DNA of 8,764 nt. Source: Pirellulales bacterium (GTDB lineage: Bacteria; Planctomycetota; Planctomycetia; Pirellulales; JALHLM01). Under the pieces are notes generated by a model. The model had not been told where the DNA came from. It saw only the letters and a program-made list of their open reading frames with translations, and did no database searches. The DNA lies in assembly GCA_022844585.1 (NCBI GenBank), contig JALHLM010000243.1, forward strand, positions 1 through 8,764. Reading direction: 5' to 3'. A program made the position numbers and the translations under genes. Shown in pieces: positions 1 to 6,643 of the stretch; within the stretch, counting starts at the first letter, position 1; each line of letters opens with the position of its first letter.

Positions 1-8
1 GGACTGCA

Positions 9-164
9 CTAGCCCGTAGCGCCAGCGAGGGGGAGTTGACGCTGCTGAGCTATATCGGATCAAACTCTCAGCGACGTTGCAAGAAAAGCTTGAAGCGAGT
101 CGTTGAGAGTTTGATCCGATGCCTGTGGCCACGTCAACTCCCACTCGCTGGCGCTACGGGCTAG
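9..164. repeat. Nested long inverted repeat (two-stem palindrome)
   Basis: Two pairs of arms are nested. The outer arms, 9-41 and 132-164, are reverse complements at 32 of 33 positions. The inner arms, 54-75 and 99-120, match at 21 of 22, and the one difference would be a G-U pair in RNA. An asymmetric internal loop (42-53 against 121-131) separates the stems, and the centre holds a small CAAG/CTTG hairpin (80-83 with 89-92). The outer arm contains CGTAGCGCCAGCGAGG, which recurs at 8187-8202. The structure lies about 20 bases beyond the stop codon of the minus-strand membrane protein gene, so it could end transcription, but no T-run follows on either strand. A non-autonomous MITE-like or REP-like element is an alternative. 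I see no clear target-site duplication. The pairing is directly visible; the role is not known. Confidence 0.9.
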
Positions 165-185
165 GGTAGGAGATTTCTCGATGGA

Positions 186-602
186 TTAGCTGCGCTCGCA
201 CACGACGGACATCAGCCACCCGCAGCCCATGCCGAAGAGGAGAATCGCCGCATACCAGGCGAAGATCAGGATGTAGCCTTCGTCGGTGATTGAAAACGTG
301 CTGGCGATCATGCGGCGAAAGCTGGCGTAGCAAATGTAAACTACGACCACCGCGAAGCTGGCCAGCCAGGTGTTCGCGACCACAATGGTGGCGGGAACCG
401 GCCTCAACCAGGCGATGCCCCCGACGCCGGCGGTGAGGCAGAGCAGCAACAGCGTCACGCCCAGCAGCATCCGGGGCAAGCCGCCGTAGTCGAAGAAGAC
501 CAGCGCTAGGCAGGTCACCGTGAGCGCGATCAACAGATGCCGTAGCGAGAATTGTCTCGCGTACAGGGATCGTTCCAGCGGCAATCGTGGATAAGGGGCC
601 AA
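186..602 (-). CDS. Small four-helix membrane protein of unknown function (planctomycete FSLR-type N-terminus)
   Basis: This 138-residue protein has four hydrophobic stretches long enough to span the membrane, at about residues 22-38, 44-65, 70-92 and 110-133. Just before the first helix is RQFSLRHLLIALTV, a form of the FSLRxLL motif often found at the start of small planctomycete membrane proteins; its meaning is not known. No catalytic motif is visible. The reading frame begins at a TTG codon with no good Shine-Dalgarno sequence. It is open further upstream, and another TTG lies at residue 7, so the start is uncertain. The gene begins 25 bases after the stop of the M28 peptidase on the same strand, with no terminator between, so it is probably read on the same transcript. 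A role linked to that peptidase would be a guess. Confidence 0.65.
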   Translation of the reverse strand: MAPYPRLPLERSLYARQFSLRHLLIALTVTCLALVFFDYGGLPRMLLGVTLLLLCLTAGVGGIAWLRPVPATIVVANTWLASFAVVVVYICYASFRRMIASTFSITDEGYILIFAWYAAILLFGMGCGWLMSVVCERS

Positions 603-627
603 AAGTGAGCTTGTTCGCGGAATGAGT

Positions 628-2661
628 CTATCGAGGCTTTTCCAATTCCACTTCGAACGTCAGCTCTTGCTCGCCGCGGCGTACCACGACCGGCGCTTTG
701 TCGCCGGCTTGGAACTTGCGCAAGGCGCTGTCGAAGTCGTCGAGGTTGCCAATCTTGCTGTCGCCCAGTTTGATAATGACATCGCCTGCCAGCAGGCCGG
801 CCTTCTCCGCGGGGCCGCCTTTCGTCACGCCGCTGAGGGCATAACCCGGCTGGGCTTGCGCGAAATCAGGCACGCTCCCGAAGTACGGGCGACTGCCGCC
901 GCGGCCCGCTGGCGCTACTGGCGCGGAGATGGCGATGTACCCGGGTCGGACGTCAAGCGCCGCGATGTCGACGGCCGAATCGGCAACCATTCGCGCGACT
1001 CGTTCCGCTCCCGAGAAATTGACTTTATCGATGTCGTCGCTGGGGCGATGGTAGTCGTCGTGCAGATCGGTGAAGAAGTGCATCACCGGGATGTTCTGCG
1101 GATAGAACGACGCGTGGTCGCTGGGGCCGTTGCCGCCGGGTTGCTTGGTGAGTTGGAATTTCGCGGACTCATTGAGCTTGTCGACGATCACGCCAAATTC
1201 CGGCGATGTGTCGACGCCCTGGATGATCAGCTTGTCGTCGCGCAGTCGACCGACCATGTCCATGTTGAGCATGGCCACCGTGTTTTCCAGCGGGAACAGC
1301 GGCTGGCGCACATACTGAGCGCTGCCGAACAGGCCGCGTTCCTCGCCGGTGAAGGCGATGAAGACCACGCGCCGGCCGAGCTTTTCTGGCCGCGTGGCGA
1401 GCAACCGTGCGACTTCCAGGAGCGCCGCTGTGCCGGAAGCGTTATCGTCGGCGCCGTTATGGATTTCCTGCGAGTGCGGCACAAACGAGCCTTCGCCGCC
1501 GAAACCCAGGTGATCGTAGTGGGCGCCGATGATGATCGTCTCGTCGGCGTGCGGTCCTTCCCCTTCCAGCACGGCAACTACGTTTTTGACCGGTACATTG
1601 GTCCGATGGACCTGCGTTTCGCCCTGCACCTTCCAGCCCGCCAATTCACGGCTGCGCGGCGCGGGTCCGGCGTCCATCTCGGCCTCGAGCGCCGCCAACG
1701 TCTTACCGCTAGCGGCGGTGATCACCGGATCCAGCGCGCGGCGCGTGCAATGCAGCACCGGGATTTCTCTCCCCGGGCCCGGCTGGCCTCCGTGTTGAAA
1801 GTGCAGCAACGAATCGCGTTCGGCGGCGGCTTCTTTCGCGAGCTCGCTGAGGCGCGTGCTCAGTTTCTCGACCTGGCCGTGGAACTCCTGGATTTGTACT
1901 GGGGACGGAGACTCGAACGCCTGGAACGCGTCTTCCGCTTTCCGCAAATCGTCGACCGCGGTTTGAATGCGGTTCAATCCTTCGCTGACATCCTTTCGCA
2001 GCGCGTAATCGTCCGTACAGAAAATCACCGCCGCGGCGCCGTGTTCGTAGGCGTTCGAAATCTTGCGCGTCAACGCGGCGAACGGGGAATCGTCCGTGCC
2101 GTTGAACACGCTGTGCGGGTTTGCCTGCTGCGGTTCGTGACGCAGGATGATGACGGCCTTGCCGTTAACGTCGAGGCCGGCGTAGTCGTCGTAATTGTGT
2201 TCCTTGGCCGTGATGCCATAGCCGACGAAGACCAAGGGCAGGTCGAGATTCGCTGAGCCGCCGAGGGCCAGCGGCGTGAAATCCTGGTCAAACTTCAATT
2301 CGATCGGCGCTGCGTTGTTCGCGGTCGAAGGCGGAACCCAGGTCAGACGCTGCGTTTCGCCCAGTTCCGCGCCGGTGACGATCTCGAAGGGCTGAAACGG
2401 CGTGCCGTCGTAGAGGGATGTGTTCAGGCCCAGCGCGGTGAATTGTTGGGCGATGTAATCGGCGGCGCGGTTCAGACCATCGGTGCCGACGCCTCGGCCT
2501 TGCTGTTCATCGGACGCGAGAAACGTGACTGATGCCCGGACGCGGTCTTCTGCGGTCGGCGCCGGGGCCTCCGGCGTGGTTTCGCTTCGCGCAAAAGAGA
2601 CCAATAGCGCTAGCGCGGCAGCGAAACAGCATACCGAGGAACTAAGTCTGCGAACTGGCAC
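628..2661 (-). CDS. Secreted M28-family zinc metallopeptidase with PA-like and C-terminal PDZ domains
   Basis: This 677-residue protein is predicted to be an exported di-zinc aminopeptidase or related M28 hydrolase. An N-terminal signal peptide covers about residues 1-26 (arginines, then a hydrophobic core, then SFARS). A protease-associated-like region covers about 130-320 and is interrupted by a charged, probably coiled-coil insert at about 224-286. The M28 catalytic domain (about 330-570) keeps the whole metal set: His381 in GAHYDHLG, Asp406 in GADDNASG, Glu440 (general base) and Glu441 in FTGEERG, Asp468 in NMDMVG and His538 in DYHRPSDD. A PDZ domain fills about 593-677. The assignment of metal ligands follows known M28 enzymes. 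The start is GTG, supported by a strong GGAGGAG ribosome site eight to nine bases upstream. The substrate cannot be read from sequence; general peptide scavenging in the periplasm is likely. The small membrane protein gene follows 25 bases downstream. Confidence 0.93.
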   Translation of the reverse strand: MPVRRLSSSVCCFAAALALLVSFARSETTPEAPAPTAEDRVRASVTFLASDEQQGRGVGTDGLNRAADYIAQQFTALGLNTSLYDGTPFQPFEIVTGAELGETQRLTWVPPSTANNAAPIELKFDQDFTPLALGGSANLDLPLVFVGYGITAKEHNYDDYAGLDVNGKAVIILRHEPQQANPHSVFNGTDDSPFAALTRKISNAYEHGAAAVIFCTDDYALRKDVSEGLNRIQTAVDDLRKAEDAFQAFESPSPVQIQEFHGQVEKLSTRLSELAKEAAAERDSLLHFQHGGQPGPGREIPVLHCTRRALDPVITAASGKTLAALEAEMDAGPAPRSRELAGWKVQGETQVHRTNVPVKNVVAVLEGEGPHADETIIIGAHYDHLGFGGEGSFVPHSQEIHNGADDNASGTAALLEVARLLATRPEKLGRRVVFIAFTGEERGLFGSAQYVRQPLFPLENTVAMLNMDMVGRLRDDKLIIQGVDTSPEFGVIVDKLNESAKFQLTKQPGGNGPSDHASFYPQNIPVMHFFTDLHDDYHRPSDDIDKVNFSGAERVARMVADSAVDIAALDVRPGYIAISAPVAPAGRGGSRPYFGSVPDFAQAQPGYALSGVTKGGPAEKAGLLAGDVIIKLGDSKIGNLDDFDSALRKFQAGDKAPVVVRRGEQELTFEVELEKPR

Positions 2662-2668
2662 GCGTTGT

Positions 2669-2675
2669 CTCCTCC
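2669..2675 (-). promoter_or_regulatory. Ribosome binding site of the M28 peptidase gene
   Basis: On the minus strand GGAGGAG lies just upstream of the GTG at 2661-2659, leaving a normal spacer of seven to eight bases. It is the best Shine-Dalgarno match in the window and fixes the GTG as the start. Confidence 0.8.
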
Positions 2676-2739
2676 GGGCACTTGAGCGGCCGGCATGTTT
2701 GAGTGTGTTGCGCGAATCAATCCTGGTGGATGTATGTCG

Positions 2740-2768
2740 ATTGTTCTAGTCCGGACGGGCCGCGTCAA
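2740..2768 (-). promoter_or_regulatory. Candidate sigma-70-type promoter for the M28 peptidase operon
   Basis: On the minus strand TTGACG (2768-2763, five of six to the -35 consensus) is followed after 17 bases by AACAAT (2745-2740, four of six to the -10 consensus). A transcript would start near 2733 and have a leader of about 70 bases before the GTG. The spacing is ideal, but planctomycete promoters are poorly defined, so this is a prediction only. Confidence 0.4.
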
Positions 2769-2841
2769 CCTGCCGATTGGGAGGGTGAAATTACCTATTT
2801 CCTCGTTTCGCTGGCCGGAATCGAACGAACCCTTTTGTCGC

Positions 2842-2869
2842 CCGACATTCGCCCGTAAAATCGTACAAT
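2842..2869 (+). promoter_or_regulatory. Candidate promoter for the FHA-GAF histidine kinase gene
   Basis: CCGACA (2842-2847, four of six to the -35 consensus) is followed after 16 bases by TACAAT (2864-2869, five of six to the -10 consensus). A start near 2876 would give a leader of about 70 bases before the GTG at 2945. It faces away from the peptidase promoter, so the 2662-2944 gap would serve both genes. It is a weak match. Confidence 0.35.
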
Positions 2870-2944
2870 AGCTGGAACCTACCGTGGATCCGCCGGCGAC
2901 GGCGCGAACTCATCCTTTGCCGCGCCCTGCGCGGAGTTGCCGCC

Positions 2945-4693
2945 GTGCCGTCGTTATTCGTGATCCGAGGCGTCGATCAGGGCTCGAAATTCGAGCTGCG
3001 CACCCCCTCGGTCACGCTCGGCCGCGAGCCGAACAACCCGATCCAGCTCCACGATACCGAGGTCTCGCGCCGGCACGTCGAGCTGCGGTTGGTCGACGGT
3101 CGGTATACGCTGGTCGATCTGAACAGCTCCAACGGCACCTACGTCAACGGCCGCCGCGTGGAACTGCACTCGCTCGTCAACGGAGACCAGATTCAGCTCG
3201 GCGCCTCGCTGCTGCTGTACACCGGCGCGCCGGATGAAACGACCGGCGCGGCCGCCCAGCAGGTCGATATCGTCGCCAAGGCCGACGCCAAGGATCAGTC
3301 GCGCATTCTGCGCTCGATGACCCAGGAGGAGGGGAGCCGCATCTTCGACCTGGCCCTCGACGCGCCGGGCGATCCCTGGGTGGCCCGGGTCCGCGCGAAC
3401 TTGCAGGTCATGTACCGTACCGCTCTGGCCGTGAGCCGGACGCTGGACATCGATCAACTCCTGGCGCGGATCATGGAGCTGATCTTCGAGTGGGTGGAAC
3501 CGGACCGCGGTTGCATCATGCTTTACAACCCGGACATTCACCAACTCGAGCCCAAAGTGCGGAGGACGCGCCCAGGCATCCGTCCGGAAGAGCGGATCAG
3601 CATCAGCCGGACGATTTTGGACTACGTCATTCAGCATCGCGAAGGGGTGCTCACCAGCGACGCACAGGACGACTCGCGCTGGGACAACGCCGCCAGCATC
3701 ATGCAGGCCGGCATCCGCGAAGCGATCTGCGTGCCCATGCAGGGGCGCTACGATATCGTCGGCGTGATTTACATCGATACGTCGCTGGCGCCGCGACAGG
3801 TATTGCAAGCTGCCTCGGGCAGCAAGTTCTCGGCCGAGCACCTAAAGCTGATGGTGGCCATCGGCCATCAGGCGGCGTTGGCGGTCGAAGACACGCGTTA
3901 CTATAGCGCGATGGTCCAGGCGGAACGCCTGGCGGCCGTCGGGCAGACCATTGCCACGCTGTCGCACCACATCAAGAACATCCTGCAAGGCATCCGCGGC
4001 GGCAGTTACCTGATCGAGATGGGGTTGTCCGACCACGACGAATCGCTGACCCGCAAGGGCTGGGATATTGTCGAGCGCAACCAGACGCGGATCTCGACGC
4101 TCGTGATGGACATGCTGACGTTCAGCAAGGACCGGGAGCCGGAACTGATCTCCGCGGACTTGAATAAGACCATCGGTGAAGTGGTCGAGTTGATGAACGT
4201 CCGCGCCGGCGAATTAGGCGTGACGATCGAATACCGGCCCGACCGGCGGATTGAGACCTTGACGTTCGATCCGGAAGGCATTCACCGGGCGACGTTAAAT
4301 GTGGTCACCAACGCGATCGACGCCTGCGACAAACGCGAAGACGGCGTCGTGATTGTCCGTACGGAGTTGGCGCAGCCCGAGGCGCTGGTGCGGATCATCG
4401 TCGAAGACAACGGCGCCGGCATCCCGCCGGAGGAGATGCAGAACATTTTCACGTTGTTTGTCTCCCACAAAGGCGGCCGCGGCACCGGCCTCGGGCTCCC
4501 GGTGAGCCAGAAGATTCTCAAAGAACATGGCGGCGCGATCCTCTGCGACAGCACCGTCGGCCAGGGCAGCCGGTTTACGCTGGAGTTCCCCTCGAACTTG
4601 CCGAAACCTCCGGGGCCCGGCACCACGATGCCGGCGGTGGGGATGATCGACCCGGACGAGATGGAAGAAAGCGAACCGGCGGAGCAAGTTTAG
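2945..4693 (+). CDS. Cytoplasmic FHA-GAF sensor histidine kinase (orphan)
   Basis: This 582-residue kinase has no signal peptide or membrane segment. Residues 1-95 form an FHA domain, which binds phosphothreonine peptides, with the conserved GR (26-27), SRRH (41-44) and NSSNGTYVNG (60-69) motifs. A GAF sensor domain covers about 155-318. The dimerisation/phosphoacceptor region follows at about 325-395, with LSHHIKNIL; His341 fits the phosphorylated position. The ATP-binding domain (about 437-555) has Asn456 of the N box, DNGAGIP (488-494) of the G1 box and GRGTGLGL (511-518) of the G2 box. The last 30 residues are acidic and proline-rich. The GTG start has GGAG eight bases upstream. No receiver-domain gene is adjacent, so its partner is unknown. 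The H-box resembles NtrB/AtoS-like kinases. The FHA domain suggests input from a Hanks-type Ser/Thr kinase, which is inference. Confidence 0.93.
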   Translation: MPSLFVIRGVDQGSKFELRTPSVTLGREPNNPIQLHDTEVSRRHVELRLVDGRYTLVDLNSSNGTYVNGRRVELHSLVNGDQIQLGASLLLYTGAPDETTGAAAQQVDIVAKADAKDQSRILRSMTQEEGSRIFDLALDAPGDPWVARVRANLQVMYRTALAVSRTLDIDQLLARIMELIFEWVEPDRGCIMLYNPDIHQLEPKVRRTRPGIRPEERISISRTILDYVIQHREGVLTSDAQDDSRWDNAASIMQAGIREAICVPMQGRYDIVGVIYIDTSLAPRQVLQAASGSKFSAEHLKLMVAIGHQAALAVEDTRYYSAMVQAERLAAVGQTIATLSHHIKNILQGIRGGSYLIEMGLSDHDESLTRKGWDIVERNQTRISTLVMDMLTFSKDREPELISADLNKTIGEVVELMNVRAGELGVTIEYRPDRRIETLTFDPEGIHRATLNVVTNAIDACDKREDGVVIVRTELAQPEALVRIIVEDNGAGIPPEEMQNIFTLFVSHKGGRGTGLGLPVSQKILKEHGGAILCDSTVGQGSRFTLEFPSNLPKPPGPGTTMPAVGMIDPDEMEESEPAEQV

Positions 4694-4706
4694 CCTTGCG
4701 CGAGGG

Positions 4707-4741
4707 AACCGCGGAGGCGCAGAGACGCGGAGGAGAGAGAG
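4707..4741. repeat. ACCRCGGAG-type intergenic repeat, copy 1
   Basis: The gap between the kinase and LRR genes (4694-4819) contains ACCGCGGAGGCGC and GAGACGCGGAGGA, a purine-rich run in which C-R-C-G-G-A-G recurs. It aligns with the copy at 8055-8089 at about 20 of 26 positions with one gap. No coding function or terminator hairpin is visible, and I see no convincing promoter in the rest of the gap. Confidence 0.6.
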
Positions 4742-4819
4742 ATGAGTGCCGGATGCGTTGGGATGCGGTAGACTGATTCGCAGAGAACTATTGAGAATTC
4801 CATCAAACTGGGCTTCGTG

Positions 4820-6343
4820 ATGAAACCGTTTTTGCGAAGCATGGGGCTGATCCTGCTGCTCGGTTCGGGCGTTCGCGCGAATGAGCCGGCGGTCGACGGG
4901 ATCGCGCTCGCTGCGCGGATTCGCGAGTTGGACGCCGACGATTATTTCGTGCGCGAAAGGGCCAGCGAAGCGTTGATCGAGGCGGGGCCCGTGGCGATTC
5001 CTCTCTTGGTCGAGGCGGCGCGGGTGCCGGAGTTGGAAACCAGTGCCCGGGCGATTTCGATCCTCGGGCAATTGGCGCTGTCGACCGAGCTGGCGACGGC
5101 CGACGCCGCCGAACAGGCGCTCGACGGGCTGGCGGAATCGGGGGAAACTCGAATTGTGGGCCGCGCGAAAACCGCGCTGCGCGGCCGCATGGAAATGCGG
5201 CGCGACGCGGCACTTGCGCAGTTGGAGGAACTCGGCGCGACGGTCCCAATGCAGGGAGCGGAGCTGATCTCGGTCCAGATTTCCGGGGAAACCTGGAAAG
5301 GAACCGACGAGGATCTCCAGTTACTGCGCTGGTTCCCGGAGATGACCGCGCTGGTTTGCGATGGCATGACCTTGGGAGACAACGCGTTCGCCTACTTTGG
5401 GCCGCGGACGCAGCTACGCCATCTGCGGCTCTTGAACACCAAGATCAGCGAAGCCGGTTTCGCTCACGTCAAGCAACTGCCAAATCTGCTCTATCTGCAA
5501 GCGGAGAACGTGCCGTTGACGGACGCTTCGATGTCGGTCGTCGCGGCTCATCCGCGACTGGAACTTTTGAACCTCCGCAACAATGCCATCACCGACGCCG
5601 GACTAGCGCACGTCGCGGCGCTCAAGGAATTGGATACGCTCCAACTCGAAGGCCTGGCCATCAGCGATGCCGGACTGAAGCCGCTGGGCGAACTTACCGG
5701 TCTCAAGAGCCTGGAACTGAAAAAAATGCCGATCACCAGCGCCGGCCTCGCGCCGGTGGCGGCGCTGAAGAACCTGGAAACGGTCCGCTTGGAGCGTCTG
5801 GATGTGGACGACGCGGGGATGCAATCGTTTGCTGAGTTGAACGCGTTGATGGGCGTGGAGCTCAAGCATTTGCCGATCACGAGCGCGGGCTTGAAACACG
5901 TGGAGGCGCTCCCGCGGCTGCGGATGCTGTATGTGAAATACTGCCCGGTGGACGATTCGTGTTTGGTCAAGCTCGGCGAGAACACCAACTTAAGCTTGTT
6001 GAGTTTGTATGGCACTGAAGTGACCATGGCAGCGGCCGACGCCTTCATCGCGGCCCACCCGACGGTGCGCGTGGATCACCGCCAGGGCGGTTTCCTGGGC
6101 GTCATCGGCACGGAAAGTCCGCTCGGCTGCGAATTGCAAGAAGTCCAGCCAGGCATGGCCGCGGCCGAGGCGGGCTTCGAAGTGGACGACCTGATCACGC
6201 ACTACAACGGCGCGGCGGTTGCCAACTTCGAGGAGCTGCGGGCCATGATTCGCACCATGAAAGCCGGCGAAAAAGCGGAAATCCGCGCCCAGCGCAACGG
6301 GCAGGAATTCGTGAAGACGGTGACGCTGGGCGAAGAAAACTGA
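4820..6343 (+). CDS. Exported HEAT-like / leucine-rich-repeat protein with C-terminal PDZ domain
   Basis: The 507-residue product (counting from ATG) begins with a signal peptide, about residues 1-20, ending VRA before NEP. Residues 28-120 are helical and resemble HEAT or armadillo repeats (LDADDYFVRERASEAL). From about 197 to 418 there are nine leucine-rich repeats of 24 residues, with consensus LxxLxLxxxxITDAGLxxLxxL; the ITDAGL, ISDAGL and ITSAGL phrases recur. A PDZ domain closes the protein (about 424-507, starting GFLGVIG). No catalytic residues are seen, so it is probably a binding or scaffold protein in the periplasm or on the cell surface. Its ligand is unknown. A GTG directly before the ATG (4817) is an equally possible start, and neither has a good ribosome site. 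It lies 126 bases after the kinase gene on the same strand; co-transcription is possible but not shown. Confidence 0.88.
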   Translation: MKPFLRSMGLILLLGSGVRANEPAVDGIALAARIRELDADDYFVRERASEALIEAGPVAIPLLVEAARVPELETSARAISILGQLALSTELATADAAEQALDGLAESGETRIVGRAKTALRGRMEMRRDAALAQLEELGATVPMQGAELISVQISGETWKGTDEDLQLLRWFPEMTALVCDGMTLGDNAFAYFGPRTQLRHLRLLNTKISEAGFAHVKQLPNLLYLQAENVPLTDASMSVVAAHPRLELLNLRNNAITDAGLAHVAALKELDTLQLEGLAISDAGLKPLGELTGLKSLELKKMPITSAGLAPVAALKNLETVRLERLDVDDAGMQSFAELNALMGVELKHLPITSAGLKHVEALPRLRMLYVKYCPVDDSCLVKLGENTNLSLLSLYGTEVTMAAADAFIAAHPTVRVDHRQGGFLGVIGTESPLGCELQEVQPGMAAAEAGFEVDDLITHYNGAAVANFEELRAMIRTMKAGEKAEIRAQRNGQEFVKTVTLGEEN

Positions 6344-6390
6344 GCACGCGAAAAAGTCGCTACGTCCAACGCGCTGAGGTCACAGACGTC

Positions 6391-6400
6391 GTCGTACGAC
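6391..6400. repeat. Perfect 10-base palindrome
   Basis: GTCGTACGAC is its own reverse complement. It lies 48 bases after the LRR gene, within the convergent gap. It could be a protein-binding site but may be chance in GC-rich DNA. Confidence 0.3.
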
Positions 6401-6420
6401 ACATCCATTTCCAAAGAGGC

Positions 6421-6580
6421 AACCACGAAAGTCACGAAAGTCACGAACGTCGTGTTGAGTTGAGTATTGGATTGTGCTGCAAGGGCCAAATGGATATCGG
6501 CTCGGAGTTTCGTCGTGGAATGACCACCGCAGCCTTGCCAAACATTCCAAACTTTCGTGTCTTTCGCGCTTTTCGTGGTT
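6421..6580. repeat. Inverted pair of CACGAAAG-type repeats between convergent genes
   Basis: The left arm (6421-6450) carries three nine-base units close to CACGAAAGT. The right arm (6551-6580) carries the same pattern on the other strand. The reverse complement of the right arm matches the left at 25 of 30 positions, and both begin with AACCACGAAA. The 100 bases between the arms hold no gene. The left arm also ends in a small hairpin, CACGA/TCGTG (6442-6454). The element fills much of the 300-base gap between the stop codons of the LRR gene and the dihydrolipoyl dehydrogenase gene, so a bidirectional terminator or a small non-autonomous mobile element are both possible. There is no T-run to support classical termination. 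Confidence 0.75.
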
Positions 6581-6643
6581 CCTTCCAAGAAGTGTAGAAC
6601 ACCGAAGTCACAGGCCTCGGCTACAGAAGCGATACTGCTTACC

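Noticed and set aside
105..116. AGAGTTTGATCC, as at the start of 16S rRNA
   Set aside because: Only twelve bases match, and they sit inside an inverted-repeat arm with the mirror copy at 58-69. No further rRNA sequence follows.
9..164. Integron attC site
   Set aside because: The size and folding fit, but the ends (CTAG on both sides) lack the RYYYAAC and GTTRRRY core sites, and no integrase or cassette array is seen.
622..2256. A 544-codon open frame on the plus strand
   Set aside because: It lies wholly antisense to the M28 peptidase, whose frame has a signal peptide and every zinc ligand. The plus-strand translation has no recognisable domain; long antisense frames are expected in GC-rich DNA.
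2954..3841. A 295-codon minus-strand frame
   Set aside because: It is antisense to the FHA and GAF domains of the kinase and has no family features or ribosome site.
4295..5071. A 258-codon minus-strand frame spanning the kinase end and the LRR gene start
   Set aside because: It overlaps two well-supported genes in the opposite direction, and its translation is low-complexity and rich in arginine and histidine.
6202..6588. A 128-codon minus-strand frame entering the convergent gap
   Set aside because: Part is antisense to the LRR gene's PDZ region and the rest translates the CACGAAAG repeats (TFVTFVTFVV), so it reflects repeat composition and not a gene.
6344..6643. CRISPR array from the short CACGAAAG repeats
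   Set aside because: The units are nine bases and contiguous, without 30-40 base spacers, and there are no cas genes.
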